DNA of 64,000 bases from Solanum dulcamara (taxonomy: Eukaryota; Streptophyta; Magnoliopsida; Solanales; Solanaceae): assembly GCF_947179165.1 (NCBI RefSeq), contig NC_077240.1, positions 2,797,501 to 2,861,500 on the forward strand, read 5' to 3'. The notes beneath the pieces were generated by a model. It was not told the origin of the DNA. It ran no database searches and worked only from the letters and a program-made list of their open reading frames with translations. The first letter of the stretch is position 1; each line of letters begins with the position of its first letter. A program made the position numbers and the translations under genes. Below are positions 11,801-22,480 of the stretch, piece after piece.

Positions 11801-12759
11801 TGTAAATTTTTAAAAAGCATCATCTTTTGTCGTAAGTAAATAAACTAAAGTGAATATAGAAAAGTCATCTATAAAGATAATAAAATATCTTTTACCACCT
11901 TTAATTAATTCTCCATTAAATTCACATTTATCAGGATGTAGTAAATCTATTAATTTGATAACTCCTTCAACTATTTGAAAAGGTTCTGTTTTCATTTTTG
12001 CTTGTATGCATAATTCACATTTTCCTGCATGTTTATTATTGCAAGCAATATAACCATTTTTGAACATATAATTTAATGAACCAAAAGTTATGTGTACTAA
12101 TCTAGCATGCCATAAAAGAGAATCACACTCAACAACATATATAGAAGCATTACATGGTACACATTTAGCAGCGACAGTTTCTTATAAAGCAAACTAGCAG
12201 ACACTAAATTCTTCTTCATTTCAAGAACATGGTACACATTTGGCCATGTCAATTTATGTCTTGGGGTGACATTTATTTCAACAATCCCCTTTCTGGAAAC
12301 ATTTGCATTGACATGGTTGCCTATCAAAACTTTTTCAGGCTCTTTCACTTTAACATAGGTCTTGAACTAATTCTTGTCAAAACAGACATGAATGGTTGTG
12401 TCTGAATCCAACCGCCAATATTGACTATCATACATTAAGTTCTTCACTTCAAGAACATAATATACATTTAGCAATGTCAACTTTTGTCCCAAGGTGAAAT
12501 TCATTTCAACTGTAACTAGCCTCCCTTCCTTTATTGAAACATCTGCATTGACATGGTTGGCCATCAAAACCTTCTCAAGCTCCTTCACTTCGCATTTGGT
12601 CTTGAATTGATTCTTGTCACAAGAGACATGAATGGTTGCACCAAAATCCAGCCACCAATATCGATTGTTAGTGGATGCAACAACCATGTTCAACTCTGAC
12701 ACCGTTTCGCTTAACAATTCAAAAATCATAGCAACAAGTCCTTTGGACAACATTCTCAA
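11798..12759 (-). pseudogene. copia D protease (duplicated) and integrase zinc-binding region
   Basis: Three minus-strand frames. 12759-12367 carries WWLDFGATIHVSCDKNQF, the protease active-site segment with D-S-G-A changed to D-F-G-A. 12425-12097 carries a second copy (YWRLDSDTTIHVCFDKN, then LTWPNVYHVLEMKKNLVSAS). 12067-11810 carries the HHCC/integrase start (CNNKHAGKCELCIQAKMKTE, YFIIFIDDFS). The two protease copies are offset by about 240 bp, a local tandem duplication. Confidence 0.75.
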
Positions 12760-13143
12760 CCATGACTGCTTCTCAAAATTTCTTGAAATTTAATCTTGAT
12801 TTCTTATACCTACAATCTCGAATTTAATGGTCTTTCTTCCCGCAAAGATGACGGTTGAAATTCTCTCTATCTATTAAATTTCTTCTAAAGAATTTCAATC
12901 ATTAACTTTCTATTGCTTTTTCCTTCAGGCATTTGTTGTGCGAAAAACCCCACATTTCCCTCAGAGACTTCTTGCTATGATACAGATCATAGAAACCAAT
13001 AAGTTAGGGAAAGAATGCCCTTCACCTTCTTGACATTTTCCAAAGAATAATCGTTACAGACCAAGTTCATGATCTTATTGGAGCGAAAACTATTGCAGTG
13101 GATTCTGCAAAAATGATGGCAATGCAATTACGCGTGGTTATAC

Positions 13144-13488
13144 GTGTTCCATTTGATGACGGATTTGAAATCAAAGGGGATTCGTTTAAGGGCGAGTGGG
13201 ATTAAATCACTAAAGGGTGTAAGTTTTAGTCCTACTAAATTGTATCGATCTGCAGAGCTAAAACTCCTATTGTGGACCAGAGTGTTCCTTAAGGATGTGA
13301 TCACATATGAGTTCTCTTCCTATGCACCAGTTTATGATGAATTTGTGACTGCTTACGTGAGTTTTAAGAAACTACTTGAGGTTACAAAAGAAGTTGTAAA
13401 GGAGCTGCAAGAGAACATTTTGTCTTTTGAGTTGCCAAAGATATTGAATGCTTTTACATCGGAGAAGAACAATTGTCTCTATAGATAG
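13144..13488 (+). pseudogene. DUF247 (UPF0481)-like fragment
   Basis: A 114-codon plus-strand frame resembles the C-terminal half of plant DUF247 proteins: DLKSKGIRLRASGIKSLKGV, LYRSAELKL, VFLKDVITYEFS, VTAYVSFKKLL and VVKELQEN follow the family order (G-I-x-F-R-x-S, x-Y-E, V-T-x-Y-x-x-F, D-V-K-E-L). The N-terminal H-x-L-x-L part and the C-terminal membrane helix are missing, so it is a remnant. It lies next to the 5' side of copia D. Function of the family is poorly known. Confidence 0.5.
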
Positions 13489-14875
13489 ATTCGTTGGAGC
13501 TTGAGAGAATTTTTTGAACAAATTCTTTTACTGGAATTTAAAAGTTTTAAGAGCATTTTAATTTGATTGGTCCAGTTAAGTAGGAGATAAAATAAACTCC
13601 ATAATGATATAACGTCAATTTACCAAAATTGGCCTCTAAAACAAGCACTCAAAGTGATAAAAGTACACTTACCAGTATGGAAAAGGACCCCAAGGTACTC
13701 AAACCATCTCAGCCCACAATGCCAACCTCATATTCCTCTCTTTTAAATCAAGTTTATCTCACATATTCTCTAACGGACAATTGTCTAAGGGAGAACCTAT
13801 TTTATGGAAATCTCAGTCATGTTTTGTCAAATTTTGGAACTTGGGGATTTAACAAATCATGACGCTCTAAATCTCAAAGTTGTCTTTATCTTTGATTACT
13901 ATCATTTAATGTTCTTCTCTGCTCTTATTTGCTTTATTAAAGATTTGGACAGACATCTAGAGATGGATTATGTTCCTTAGTTAATCTCTTTGTCAAAACT
14001 ATCAATCAACATCAAGTCAAAAGTCAAGTAAAATTGTTTTTTGGTATCTTGAAGTTTATTTGTTGAAGCTTTTCCTTATTTTCTCTGGCGATGATTTCGA
14101 GTTTACTTAATAAAGGTCTTCTGCTACAATGAGCTTATCTTTCCATTTTTCAATTTTGAGTTTTCAAAAAGCGTTACTTAAAGGATTAGGTTTTTTGCCT
14201 TCATTGATCTTTTTTTTGACCTATTTTTTCCTTCTGAGTTGTTAGATATCTTTTGCAGGATTTTGGTCAATAACTGAATTTCCAAACATAAACACCAATA
14301 AAGAACTGTCAAAGCCATATCAACTAGACTCTAATTGGGATGGCCACTGAAATTCACTTTTGCCAAAGAAGAAAGTTTGAAGACCCGATTTACCAGGCAA
14401 ACAACTCTACTTAAGCCTTCAAAATTCAAACAAGTGCTAACTCGTTATTGCTCAACTCAGCCCCATAACATCAACATCACTAATAAAAATGAGCTGAGCC
14501 AAATACAAAAGCCGACTGTATTAATACATTAATCAATTACACCTCTATTCCAAACAAGTTTGGGCGTTTATATCAATAAACTGTACACCCATTCAGTACT
14601 CAAAGGATTCATCATAATTTCACCATTTTTATGGTACCGTAACCCTTTTCCTATATCTAATCTGGAACTAGCTATACTAAATAAAGCTCCCATCAGCGGA
14701 ATTATATACACAAACGCTTAAATAATAATTACAATAATACAAAGCACTTGATCCAAGCAAAATTCCATATATCAGGAGAAAAACACATAAGCACGCACTC
14801 AACGATGAAGTTGAAAATTGTATAATCAAGGAAAAGTTTACCTGAGAAAAAAGAGGAGCAATGAGAATTTGTAAT
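13489..14875. other. gene-free stretch between DUF247 remnant and TOM6
   Basis: Short plus-strand frames at 13629-13862 and 14335-14532 have no recognisable motif. The right end holds the 3' UTR of TOM6. On the minus strand, TTTTTTCTCAG|GTAAAC near 14838-14850 looks like a splice donor and could mark a 3'-UTR intron. Confidence 0.45.
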
Positions 14876-15040
14876 CTAGAATTCCAGCTTGAGTTCTTCT
14901 TTCTGATCGGATAAATAGTGGAGGATGTATGGGGTGACCCGAATCACGGCGACCCAAGTACCGAAAAGAACGACGTGGGTCTTCAACTGCTTCAAAGCAG
15001 ATGCCTTATCAGGCTTACGCATGAACATTCCTGGAAACAT
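14876..15040 (-). CDS. TOM6: mitochondrial import receptor subunit TOM6
   Basis: The minus-strand frame of 54 codons begins MFPGMFMRKPDKASALKQLK and ends SDQKEELKLEF plus TAG. The M-F-P-G-M-F-M-R-K-P-D-K N-terminus, the hydrophobic stretch HVVLFGTWVAVIRVTPYIL (about residues 23-41) and the acidic-basic C-terminal tail match plant TOM6, a small tail-anchored subunit that stabilises the TOM complex in the outer mitochondrial membrane. Length equals that of other plant TOM6 proteins. The gene is a single coding exon, intact. The upstream 140 bp carry telo-box and site II motifs usual for genes of mitochondrial proteins. Confidence 0.93.
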   Translation of the reverse strand: MFPGMFMRKPDKASALKQLKTHVVLFGTWVAVIRVTPYILHYLSDQKEELKLEF

Positions 15041-15073
15041 TTTTTCTTCTGAGATTTGAGATTGAACGATCTA

Positions 15074-15176
15074 AAACCCTACCTTCCAAACTGAGTCGGG
15101 AGTATCGGTGAGGGTTTTAAACTTTTTTAATCCCGAAAATCAGACTAGGTGCCTCAGGCCCATCAGCCTTTGGGCC
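15074..15176 (-). promoter_or_regulatory. TOM6 promoter: telo-boxes and site II motifs
   Basis: AAACCCTA lies at 15074-15081 and AGGGTTTTAA at 15111-15120. GGCCCA at 15157-15162 and TGGGCC at 15171-15176 are site II (TCP-binding) elements. Site II plus telo-box is a known combination in promoters of genes for mitochondrial, ribosomal and cell-growth proteins, and here it lies 35-135 bp upstream of the TOM6 ATG. Confidence 0.65.
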
Positions 15177-15180
15177 GGGT

Positions 15181-18100
15181 CTAATATGACTATGGTCGAC
15201 CCACTAAAGTTTTTAAGGAGTTATATTTTTTGTTTTTTTGCTTCTTTTTTGTTGTTAAGTGAACTTCATATTAAAATTATTTTTTAACATAGAATTGATG
15301 GAAATGATTTAACCCCTAGCTGGTAATTACATTATTTGTATTTATTGAAAGAAAAAAAAAAGCTCAATAATATTTATAATTCAAGCTGAAATTAGTGGTG
15401 AAGAAAGAACATAAATATTGATAATTTGAATAAGTTATATCTATGGTCGGTAAAATTAGCGTAAAGAAACAATTATTCACCCAAGCTTAGGTGGGTTAAT
15501 GATTCCACATTTACTTAGATCTTTTTTATCCGTTAAAATTCAATCAATTTTTGTGTAAATATATAAATTTTAATTGATCTAAATGAAATTTTATCAATTT
15601 TTTAATTCATATGTTATATATAGTTATAATTAAAAATAATAATTGTTTTGTTTGCTACTAAATAAGTTCAAGAAAATAATTAAAAAATTGATAAGAGTTG
15701 GTTTGATCAGATTTTGACTGATCATTTAGCCATCTTAATTCGTGTCATCTCAATTCAAGTAATTTTTAGTTGAATCAATCACCTATTCATTTATGAAGTT
15801 GATGCATTTCAACTAGTCTAAATTCAATTCAATTTGAAATTTTTTCCAGGCTCTTTGCCATACTCGATGATTGGACATTTACTTTATCTAATTAAGGATG
15901 TCTAGTTTTTTGATGTTTGATTAATCAAAATATCTTCAAATATTTTTCTCTTGAAAAACAAGTTCACTTGGTAATGAAATTAGAAAAAACAAATTGCATA
16001 CATTACATTTCAAGTTTATATTTCCTTTCCACCACCCACCCAATCTCCAACCCTCACCCTTGACCATCCCATTCCATCGCCTCCATATTATTTGGATGAA
16101 TAACATATAATTGTTCTTGGGATAATATTTTTTTGTCTACTATCAAATACTAGAAAATAAATATGAAAATTCATTTGTTTTCCAAAAATTAAAAAAACAT
16201 CTGTCTTCATACCGATCACATCCAAAATACGTACATTGTACACTTAAGTTGACAAGTTGGTAATATTAGCGTTATTTTGCCCTTTCCCCATTCTCAAAAA
16301 TATTCTCAAAATGCACATGTGCTTGTCGATTCTAGGTATGGATCTCATTCTTGTCACTTCTTCTTTTTTAAAAATAAAATAAAACAAAACAGAGAATCCA
16401 TAACATATCAATTGCTGACTCCAGTTTCAACGAGTCAAATATTAGTCTAGTGGATTGTTTTTTGCAAGACTAGAAAAGCATTGATTCCATCTTTAAAAGT
16501 TTCTAGTGTTTCAATTTTAAATTTATTAAGCTAAGATAATTAAATATGAGGAACGTATGACTTCGTCTCAACTTTCATTCATATTGTTTTTTTCTCAGTT
16601 TTCTTCGTTTCACGTTCACAATGTAAATTGCACACATATAAGTTTATATGGTTATGATCTGAATATATATCATATTGATTTTACCACAATTTTTTTATAA
16701 ATTTACTTCATTAGTCACATTTGATTTAACATTTTTCACCAAACTTCAATTTGATTAAAACTTTATGTTGTTATAGTATCTTATACGGCCCGACTTAAAA
16801 TGAGGAGACAGATTATCATGCCCCATAAATAATACTTCTCTCTGTTTGTGATGTGCTCACTTCAAAAAGAAAAAAAAACTCTGAATCTCAAATTTATAAG
16901 CACAAAATCTTTTCACTGCCAACACATCCAATTATATGGCGCCACATCAGCAAAACCCCCAATAAGAAAGTCAACAACAATGGTGATGTGTCGTTCCTCG
17001 ACGAGCTTGTTATAAGCTTGTAGTAAGTGAATATTGATTTCGAAAAATAATTTTTTATTTTTGATAAGATTATGTATACTTTATTCTTTTTTTAATTCGT
17101 GAGATTTCCCAAAGAGCATGTTCAAAAAGTCATAATATTATTAGAATTGAGTGATTATATTTATATTTTTTTATTTTAATTTAGTTTTATTTCTATTATT
17201 TTTAGATAAATATTTTCTAAAAATATGTTTTTTATTTTTTTTATTATTTATATTTTATTTTCTTCTTATTTCCAATCTTTACTTTTTCACGTGATTCATG
17301 TAATTTTTTATATTATTTATTTTTTATTTTATTTTTTTATTTGCATAATTTTGTTAGTATTCTAATTTTTAAATTAAAGTAAAATTCATTATTAAATAAG
17401 GTTATAGATTTTTTTCTTTTTAAAAAAAAATCATATTTATGTACGTTGTGTTGAAATTTGATACAAGAGTATTATGTTAAATTTTTTGTTTTGAATTTAG
17501 AATTTATGTCATATTTTCCATTTTATTTGTTTTAATAATATTGACTTGATATTTCACATTGTAAATCACTTATTTTTTAGTTATACTTGATAGATTATAT
17601 TTTTGGTCAAATACTTTAATAATTTTACCACATTATATTTATAATATTAACATTTTTTTCAAACATACACTTCATGATGTAATAAAAATCTTATACTTTT
17701 TGCATTTATGATTAAATTAATTAAAATATATAATTTTAAAAAATATAAATAAATAATTTTTTATAATATTAGTTAAGAACATAGATTTATTAATTAATAT
17801 ATATCTTAAATATTTAATTTCATATCATTTATAAAAATCTTTATTTGTCTAATATAATTTTTAAATTTTAAAATAACCTTATAATTGTACAATCAAGCAG
17901 TACATTTATAATTACATTCTAACAAACAAACAGATCATTATAATTATTAAATTGATAATTATTATATTAATAATGGCATCAATTTTAATTATAATTACTA
18001 GGGGCTTTTCAAACTGATCCTAAATTTGTTACTCGTTGTTGTTTGTAGTAACAGTGACGCGAAGCACCACAAAAAAATCAGCGTCCCTCTCTCTTTCGCT

Positions 18101-18241
18101 AGTCAAAATCCACAAACACAAAAATCGCACTAACATTTACACCTACACATTCCCCCCCCCATTAGCCAAACCCCCTCATAAAGGGAGTAGGAAATAAAAG
18201 CACCAACTCCACCTTCGTTAATTGCCCTGCAGCTCATCATC
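15181..18241. other. long AT-rich intergenic region upstream of the RING gene
   Basis: No gene is supported. From about 17030 to 18000 the sequence is almost pure A/T with T-rich low-complexity runs. The last 150 bases before 18242 are C/A-rich and look like the 5' leader of the RING gene. Confidence 0.6.
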
Positions 18242-19492
18242 ATGATCCCTCCTGCTCCCTCACCGGCTCCGGCACCGGTGCCGCTACGCCTTAATGATTC
18301 TCAGAATGCTCCTTCACCTTTGCCGACGCCGCCGTTTCATCATGCGTCGACATTGCCAACTACAACCACTTCATCAACGTCCACGTCAGCATCAGATTTA
18401 TCAACTACTCCACCACCGGCTAAGTTACCGGTTGATTTCAGCCCTCCTTTGATTGCGATGGTCGTTATTATTGCTACCGCTTTCGTCATCATTACCTACT
18501 CGCGGCTACTCTCCCGCCATCTGCTTCGTCTACACGGCCGTTATAAACTGTGGCGCCGCCGTCGCCGACGTTATGTTCCGTCGTCATCTGCCGGTGATAT
18601 TGAGTCGCCTCCTTATCCGTTTAATCCTACTGATGCTTTCCATGTATTATCTCCTTATGGATTGGATGATTCAGTGATCAAAACCATTCCTCTTTCGGTC
18701 TACACTCGAAAAAGCGGTGTTCACGATTGTGCGGTTTGCTTACTGGAGTTCGAAGAGAACGACTATATGCGCACGCTTCCGGTTTGTTCGCATGCCTTTC
18801 ACGTGGACTGTATTGATATATGGCTCAAATCACACGCGAATTGCCCTTTGTGTCGTGCCGGAATATTCCGCCCAGAGTCGCCGTTTACTCCGTTGATGGC
18901 AGCAAGGATTCGCCCGAGCTTCGATGACATGATGCTGGAGAGCACAATTCTAGAACCTTTGGATGAAATTCAGCCAGAATCCGATACAACGACGGTGTCA
19001 GAGATCACACAAGAACCGTCGCCAAGGAGGAACATCCAATCAGAGGAGAGATTTACCGGGCGTGATTTTTTGTTAAAACGTTCTTACTCCTTCGGATTCG
19101 AGAGAAATTTGGGATCAGAGAGACTAATGCTCGAACCAGCGACTGCCTCACCGTGGCGGTACCGCAGAGCAATAGGATCAGGAAGCTTCTGGAGCAAAAG
19201 GCCTTCACCGTTCAGCTCGTTAACAAAGCCAAGAGTATTCTCCTTCCGCTATTACAGAGGAATGAAATCACCGTTTTTCCGGCGGACTAGAGGTGGATTT
19301 TTCCCATTATCGGAGTCAAGCGCAAGATACAGTACCGGCGGAGGTGGAAGTTCGTCAAGAAGAAGCAAATCATTCGCAAGCCCAATGTTCATGAGAACAT
19401 CGGCGGCGGGTGGTGTTGTATACTCATCTAGCCGTCTAAGGAGCGGTGATCCAGAAGCCTTACTGTCACCGGACAGGTATCACAGACGGTGA
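18242..19492 (+). CDS. ATL-type RING-H2 E3 ubiquitin ligase (ATL65-like), intronless
   Basis: An intact 416-residue protein. Order: Pro/Ser/Thr-rich N-terminus (1-66), one membrane helix (about 69-90, IAMVVIIATAFVIITYSRLL), an Arg-rich stop-transfer stretch (105-110), the GLD motif (YGLDDSVIKTIP, 139-150), then RING-H2 with C163, C166, C182, H184, H187, C190, C201 and C204, spaced C-x2-C-x15-C-x1-H-x2-H-x2-C-x10-C-x2-C. The Trp in DIWLKSH between the sixth and seventh ligands is present, as ATLs need for E2 contact. A long Ser/Arg-rich tail follows. ATLs are membrane-bound E3 ligases, often intronless as here. The SPYGLDD context and length resemble Arabidopsis ATL65; substrate unknown. Confidence 0.93.
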   Translation: MIPPAPSPAPAPVPLRLNDSQNAPSPLPTPPFHHASTLPTTTTSSTSTSASDLSTTPPPAKLPVDFSPPLIAMVVIIATAFVIITYSRLLSRHLLRLHGRYKLWRRRRRRYVPSSSAGDIESPPYPFNPTDAFHVLSPYGLDDSVIKTIPLSVYTRKSGVHDCAVCLLEFEENDYMRTLPVCSHAFHVDCIDIWLKSHANCPLCRAGIFRPESPFTPLMAARIRPSFDDMMLESTILEPLDEIQPESDTTTVSEITQEPSPRRNIQSEERFTGRDFLLKRSYSFGFERNLGSERLMLEPATASPWRYRRAIGSGSFWSKRPSPFSSLTKPRVFSFRYYRGMKSPFFRRTRGGFFPLSESSARYSTGGGGSSSRRSKSFASPMFMRTSAAGGVVYSSSRLRSGDPEALLSPDRYHRR

Positions 19493-20120
19493 GGATCGAT
19501 GAACAGCACATGGATCATTAATGAACTTTTTGGGGAAACTACAACCGTCCGATCGATCATAGTTATGGCGGACGATGACCGAGGAGGCGCGCGGATGATG
19601 GGGTCACGTGACATTAATGGTTGGGGGGAGTAAGAGAGAGAGTTACATTGGGAAGAAAGAAGAGAAAATTAATGCTATGCCTGCTGGCCTGTGGCGGTCA
19701 TTTAATACAGAGAGAGAGAGAGAGAGTGAGGGGGGCTAGTGGCTAAGAGTTGAAATGCTGAGAAGAAGAAAAAGCTATGTATGCTTTTTAATTTATTGGG
19801 AAATTTTGACTATTTTTTAAGAGTTACAGAGAGAAGAGTTGGAGCTTATCCCAAAAAAAAAACAAAGGTTACTCACGGAATGGACCTAATAGGTTGATGA
19901 TGATTTGAACTTTTTGCATTGGATCATAGTGTAAGAAAGAACTCCCAGCACTTGTCTTTAATTTCATACGTGATAAATCCTATTCAAGATTTAAGTTGGT
20001 AGTACAAAAATCGAATTTTGGTGTATTCATTGTTTGCTTGCTAACCCGTTTCCCATCCATGAGTAAAGGTACCAAATTTTGATTAGTAAATTTACCGCTG
20101 GGGATGTCAGAACTAAGTTT
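19493..20120 (+). other. 3' flank of the RING gene with a GA microsatellite
   Basis: Likely 3' UTR and downstream sequence. A GA run of about eight repeats lies near 19710-19726. No further gene is visible. Confidence 0.5.
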
Positions 20121-20740
20121 TTGAAAAAATTTAATAATAATTATAAATGAATATCTTATCTACTTAAAAGTATACTTAATTATTTCATAATACAAAATTA
20201 GTAAAATATACTAGTAATTAATCACAGAATTAAAAAATTATAATTGATTTTTTTATTTAAATATAACCAACTAAATAGATTAGTCTATACAATGGATGTT
20301 TTTCAAAAGAAAAAACAATGGAAATTAGATACTTATTAAAAATAATTGATGATATGACATTTATAACTATACCATGAATATCACATTAATTTTTTTAGTA
20401 TAATGTAGGATTTTATAGGATTTACTATCCAAAGAGACAATTGAAATTTATGTTAATAATAAATATAAGTCAATTACTCAGTAATACACAATTTAATAAA
20501 TTGAAGGGGTTTTCAAATTTACAATTGATTTTTTTTAAAATATAATCAACGAATAAAATTATATACAGTTCTACAATAATAAATAGACCGTTCATACAAC
20601 GTGTGCATTTTTTTAAAGAAAAAAATCATAATATAATTTTAAAAATTAGATGTTTTAAATATGAAGAAAAATAAGACATTTATAACTATACCTTGAATAA
20701 CATATAAAATTTCGTATATTATAATTGTTCTACACAAAAT
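20120..20740. repeat. degenerate ~316-bp tandem duplication, AT-rich
   Basis: GACATTTATAACTATACC, followed by ATGAAT or TTGAAT, occurs near 20358 and again near 20674, with related flanking words (TAATAAATATAAGTCAATTACTC and similar). The copies are strongly diverged. Confidence 0.45.
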
Positions 20741-21359
20741 AATAATAATTTATAGTAACTGATATTATTATTTCATCAATTCTAACAACGAATACATGAT
20801 TAGTTACTTCAATTATGTTAATTAAGAAGATGTTTCAAAATTAAAAAAATAGAAATAAAATCATATGTATATGTATGTATTGTATATGTATATATTCTAT
20901 ATGTTTATATATATATATATAGAGAGAGAGAGAGATAGATATATTGTATAATTCTTGATTTGATAAGGTGTCTAATTGTACCACTTAATTATAGTTCTCT
21001 TGGGAATTATTTTTAGTTTGGTAAGTTAATATATAAGACACGTATAAATAATTTATAATTAATCTCTTATTATTAATTATATTAATTTTTATTGGTACAT
21101 GAGAAAATTATAAATTTTTGGTCTCTTTTATTTATGATAATGATTTGACTTTATTATTTGTACCATCTCACATTTAAGTAGATAAAAAATTAATATATAC
21201 ATATATAATTCATAATTAAACAAATAATTTAATTGTATTGTATTTATTACTTTAGCCATTAAAATAGAGCATTATAGTCATTTTTTCTCCCTACCTCAAT
21301 ATTGATATGTTCATCATTCACAAAAGCTTAAAGTTTTGTAATAAAATCAACAATTCAAG

Positions 21360-22480
21360 ACTAAAATGTGACTACAATATTAATGTGTGACTCTGTTGGG
21401 TTGCTATTATTATGGTCGACACTTATAAATATATATATTTTTATGATTTCTACGATATGTCGATGTCTATCATGTAAAAGTGGTTTTAGTTTGACATTAT
21501 TTATTATAATATTTTTAAATTATATTAAAGAAAATTACTTAAATATGTAGTTAAATTTATTTAAACATAATAATTAATAAAATTACATATAGAGAAATAC
21601 AGGTAATGATTCGCGGGTTATTAAATTGGTGTAACATAGGTCACAAACACTATAATGTTAATGTGTGGCTCTTTTGAATTATTGTTAACTAGGGTCGACA
21701 CTTATGCACTATATGAATTTTATAATTTGTACAATGTGTTGATATCTATCATGTCTAAAGTGTTTTGAGTTTAGACTATTCTTATTGAAATATTGTCAAA
21801 TTATATTAAAAAAATATTTAAGTATGTAGTATAAATTTACTTTTACATAATAATTAATAAAATTATTTCATTAGAGATCATATTAATAGTAAATATAAGT
21901 ACTATTCACAAGTTATTAAATCGGCGTAATATAAGGGCACATGACTACAACATTAATATGTAATTTTCTTGAATTTTTGTTAATTAGGATCGACAGTTAT
22001 GAGCTATATTTTTTTATTATTATATTTATATAACATGTCGATATCTGCCACATTTAAAGTGTTTTGAATTTTAACTATCGTTATTGAAATATTATCAAAC
22101 TATATTTAAAAAATATTTAAATATATAGTTTAAATTAGTTTAAACATAATAATCAATAAAATACTTATTTAATGGACATATTAATAACAAATATAAGTAA
22201 TGATTCGTAAATTATCAAATTGAAGAAGACTACAACATTGCGTAACATTCTTGAATTGCTATTAACTAAAATTGACATTTATAGACTATATGATTTTTAT
22301 AATGCGTTTATGTTATCATGTCTAAAGTGTTTTGAATTTTTTCTATCGTTGTTGAATATTTCAAATCATATATATATTTTAAAATAATAAAATTTAAATT
22401 TGTTTAGGTACAGTGATTGATAAAATTACTTCGCTAAAAGTCATATTCGTAATATATATTTTTTAAAACAAAGTGGTTTA
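21360..22480. repeat. four tandem copies of a ~285-bp AT-rich unit
   Basis: A GTCGACACTTAT-like motif recurs at 21415, 21694, 21989 and 22271 (spacings 279, 295, 282). Each is followed by a TGTCGATATCTATCATGT-like and an AAAGTGTTTTGAAT-like block and an ATAATTAATAAAATTA-like block in the same order. Copies differ by many substitutions and small indels, so the array is old. A compound TA/GA microsatellite lies just before it (20905-20940). Confidence 0.75.

Larger units (their letters stand above)
8640..12990 (-). mobile_element. decayed Ty1/copia retrotransposon D (Tork/Tnt1-like), interrupted by a LINE and an Au-SINE fragment
   Basis: Read on the minus strand the domains are in copia order: a broken zinc knuckle (CGKKDH..RDC, ~12860-12790), aspartic protease (WWLDFGATIH and a duplicate), GAG-pre-integrase/integrase (HAGKCELCIQAK at ~12030; FIIFIDDFS), the end of the integrase core (10860-10260), reverse transcriptase pieces (WKEAICDEMDSI ~10210; YLKRTKQFGICY ~9160) and RNase H (STDGWIFTLGSDTINWASKK to a stop at 8667). 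Frames are broken throughout. A possible Met-tRNA primer-binding-like site (TATCATAGCA on minus) lies near 12980. No matching LTR pair was found. Integrase is split by a LINE at 10868-11800. Confidence 0.85.

Noticed and set aside
18453..18677. Second plus-strand frame in the RING gene
   Set aside because: Frame-shifted shadow of the RING-H2 coding sequence.
21368..21550. 60-codon plus-strand frame
   Set aside because: It lies in the AT-rich tandem array and does not persist in the other repeat units.
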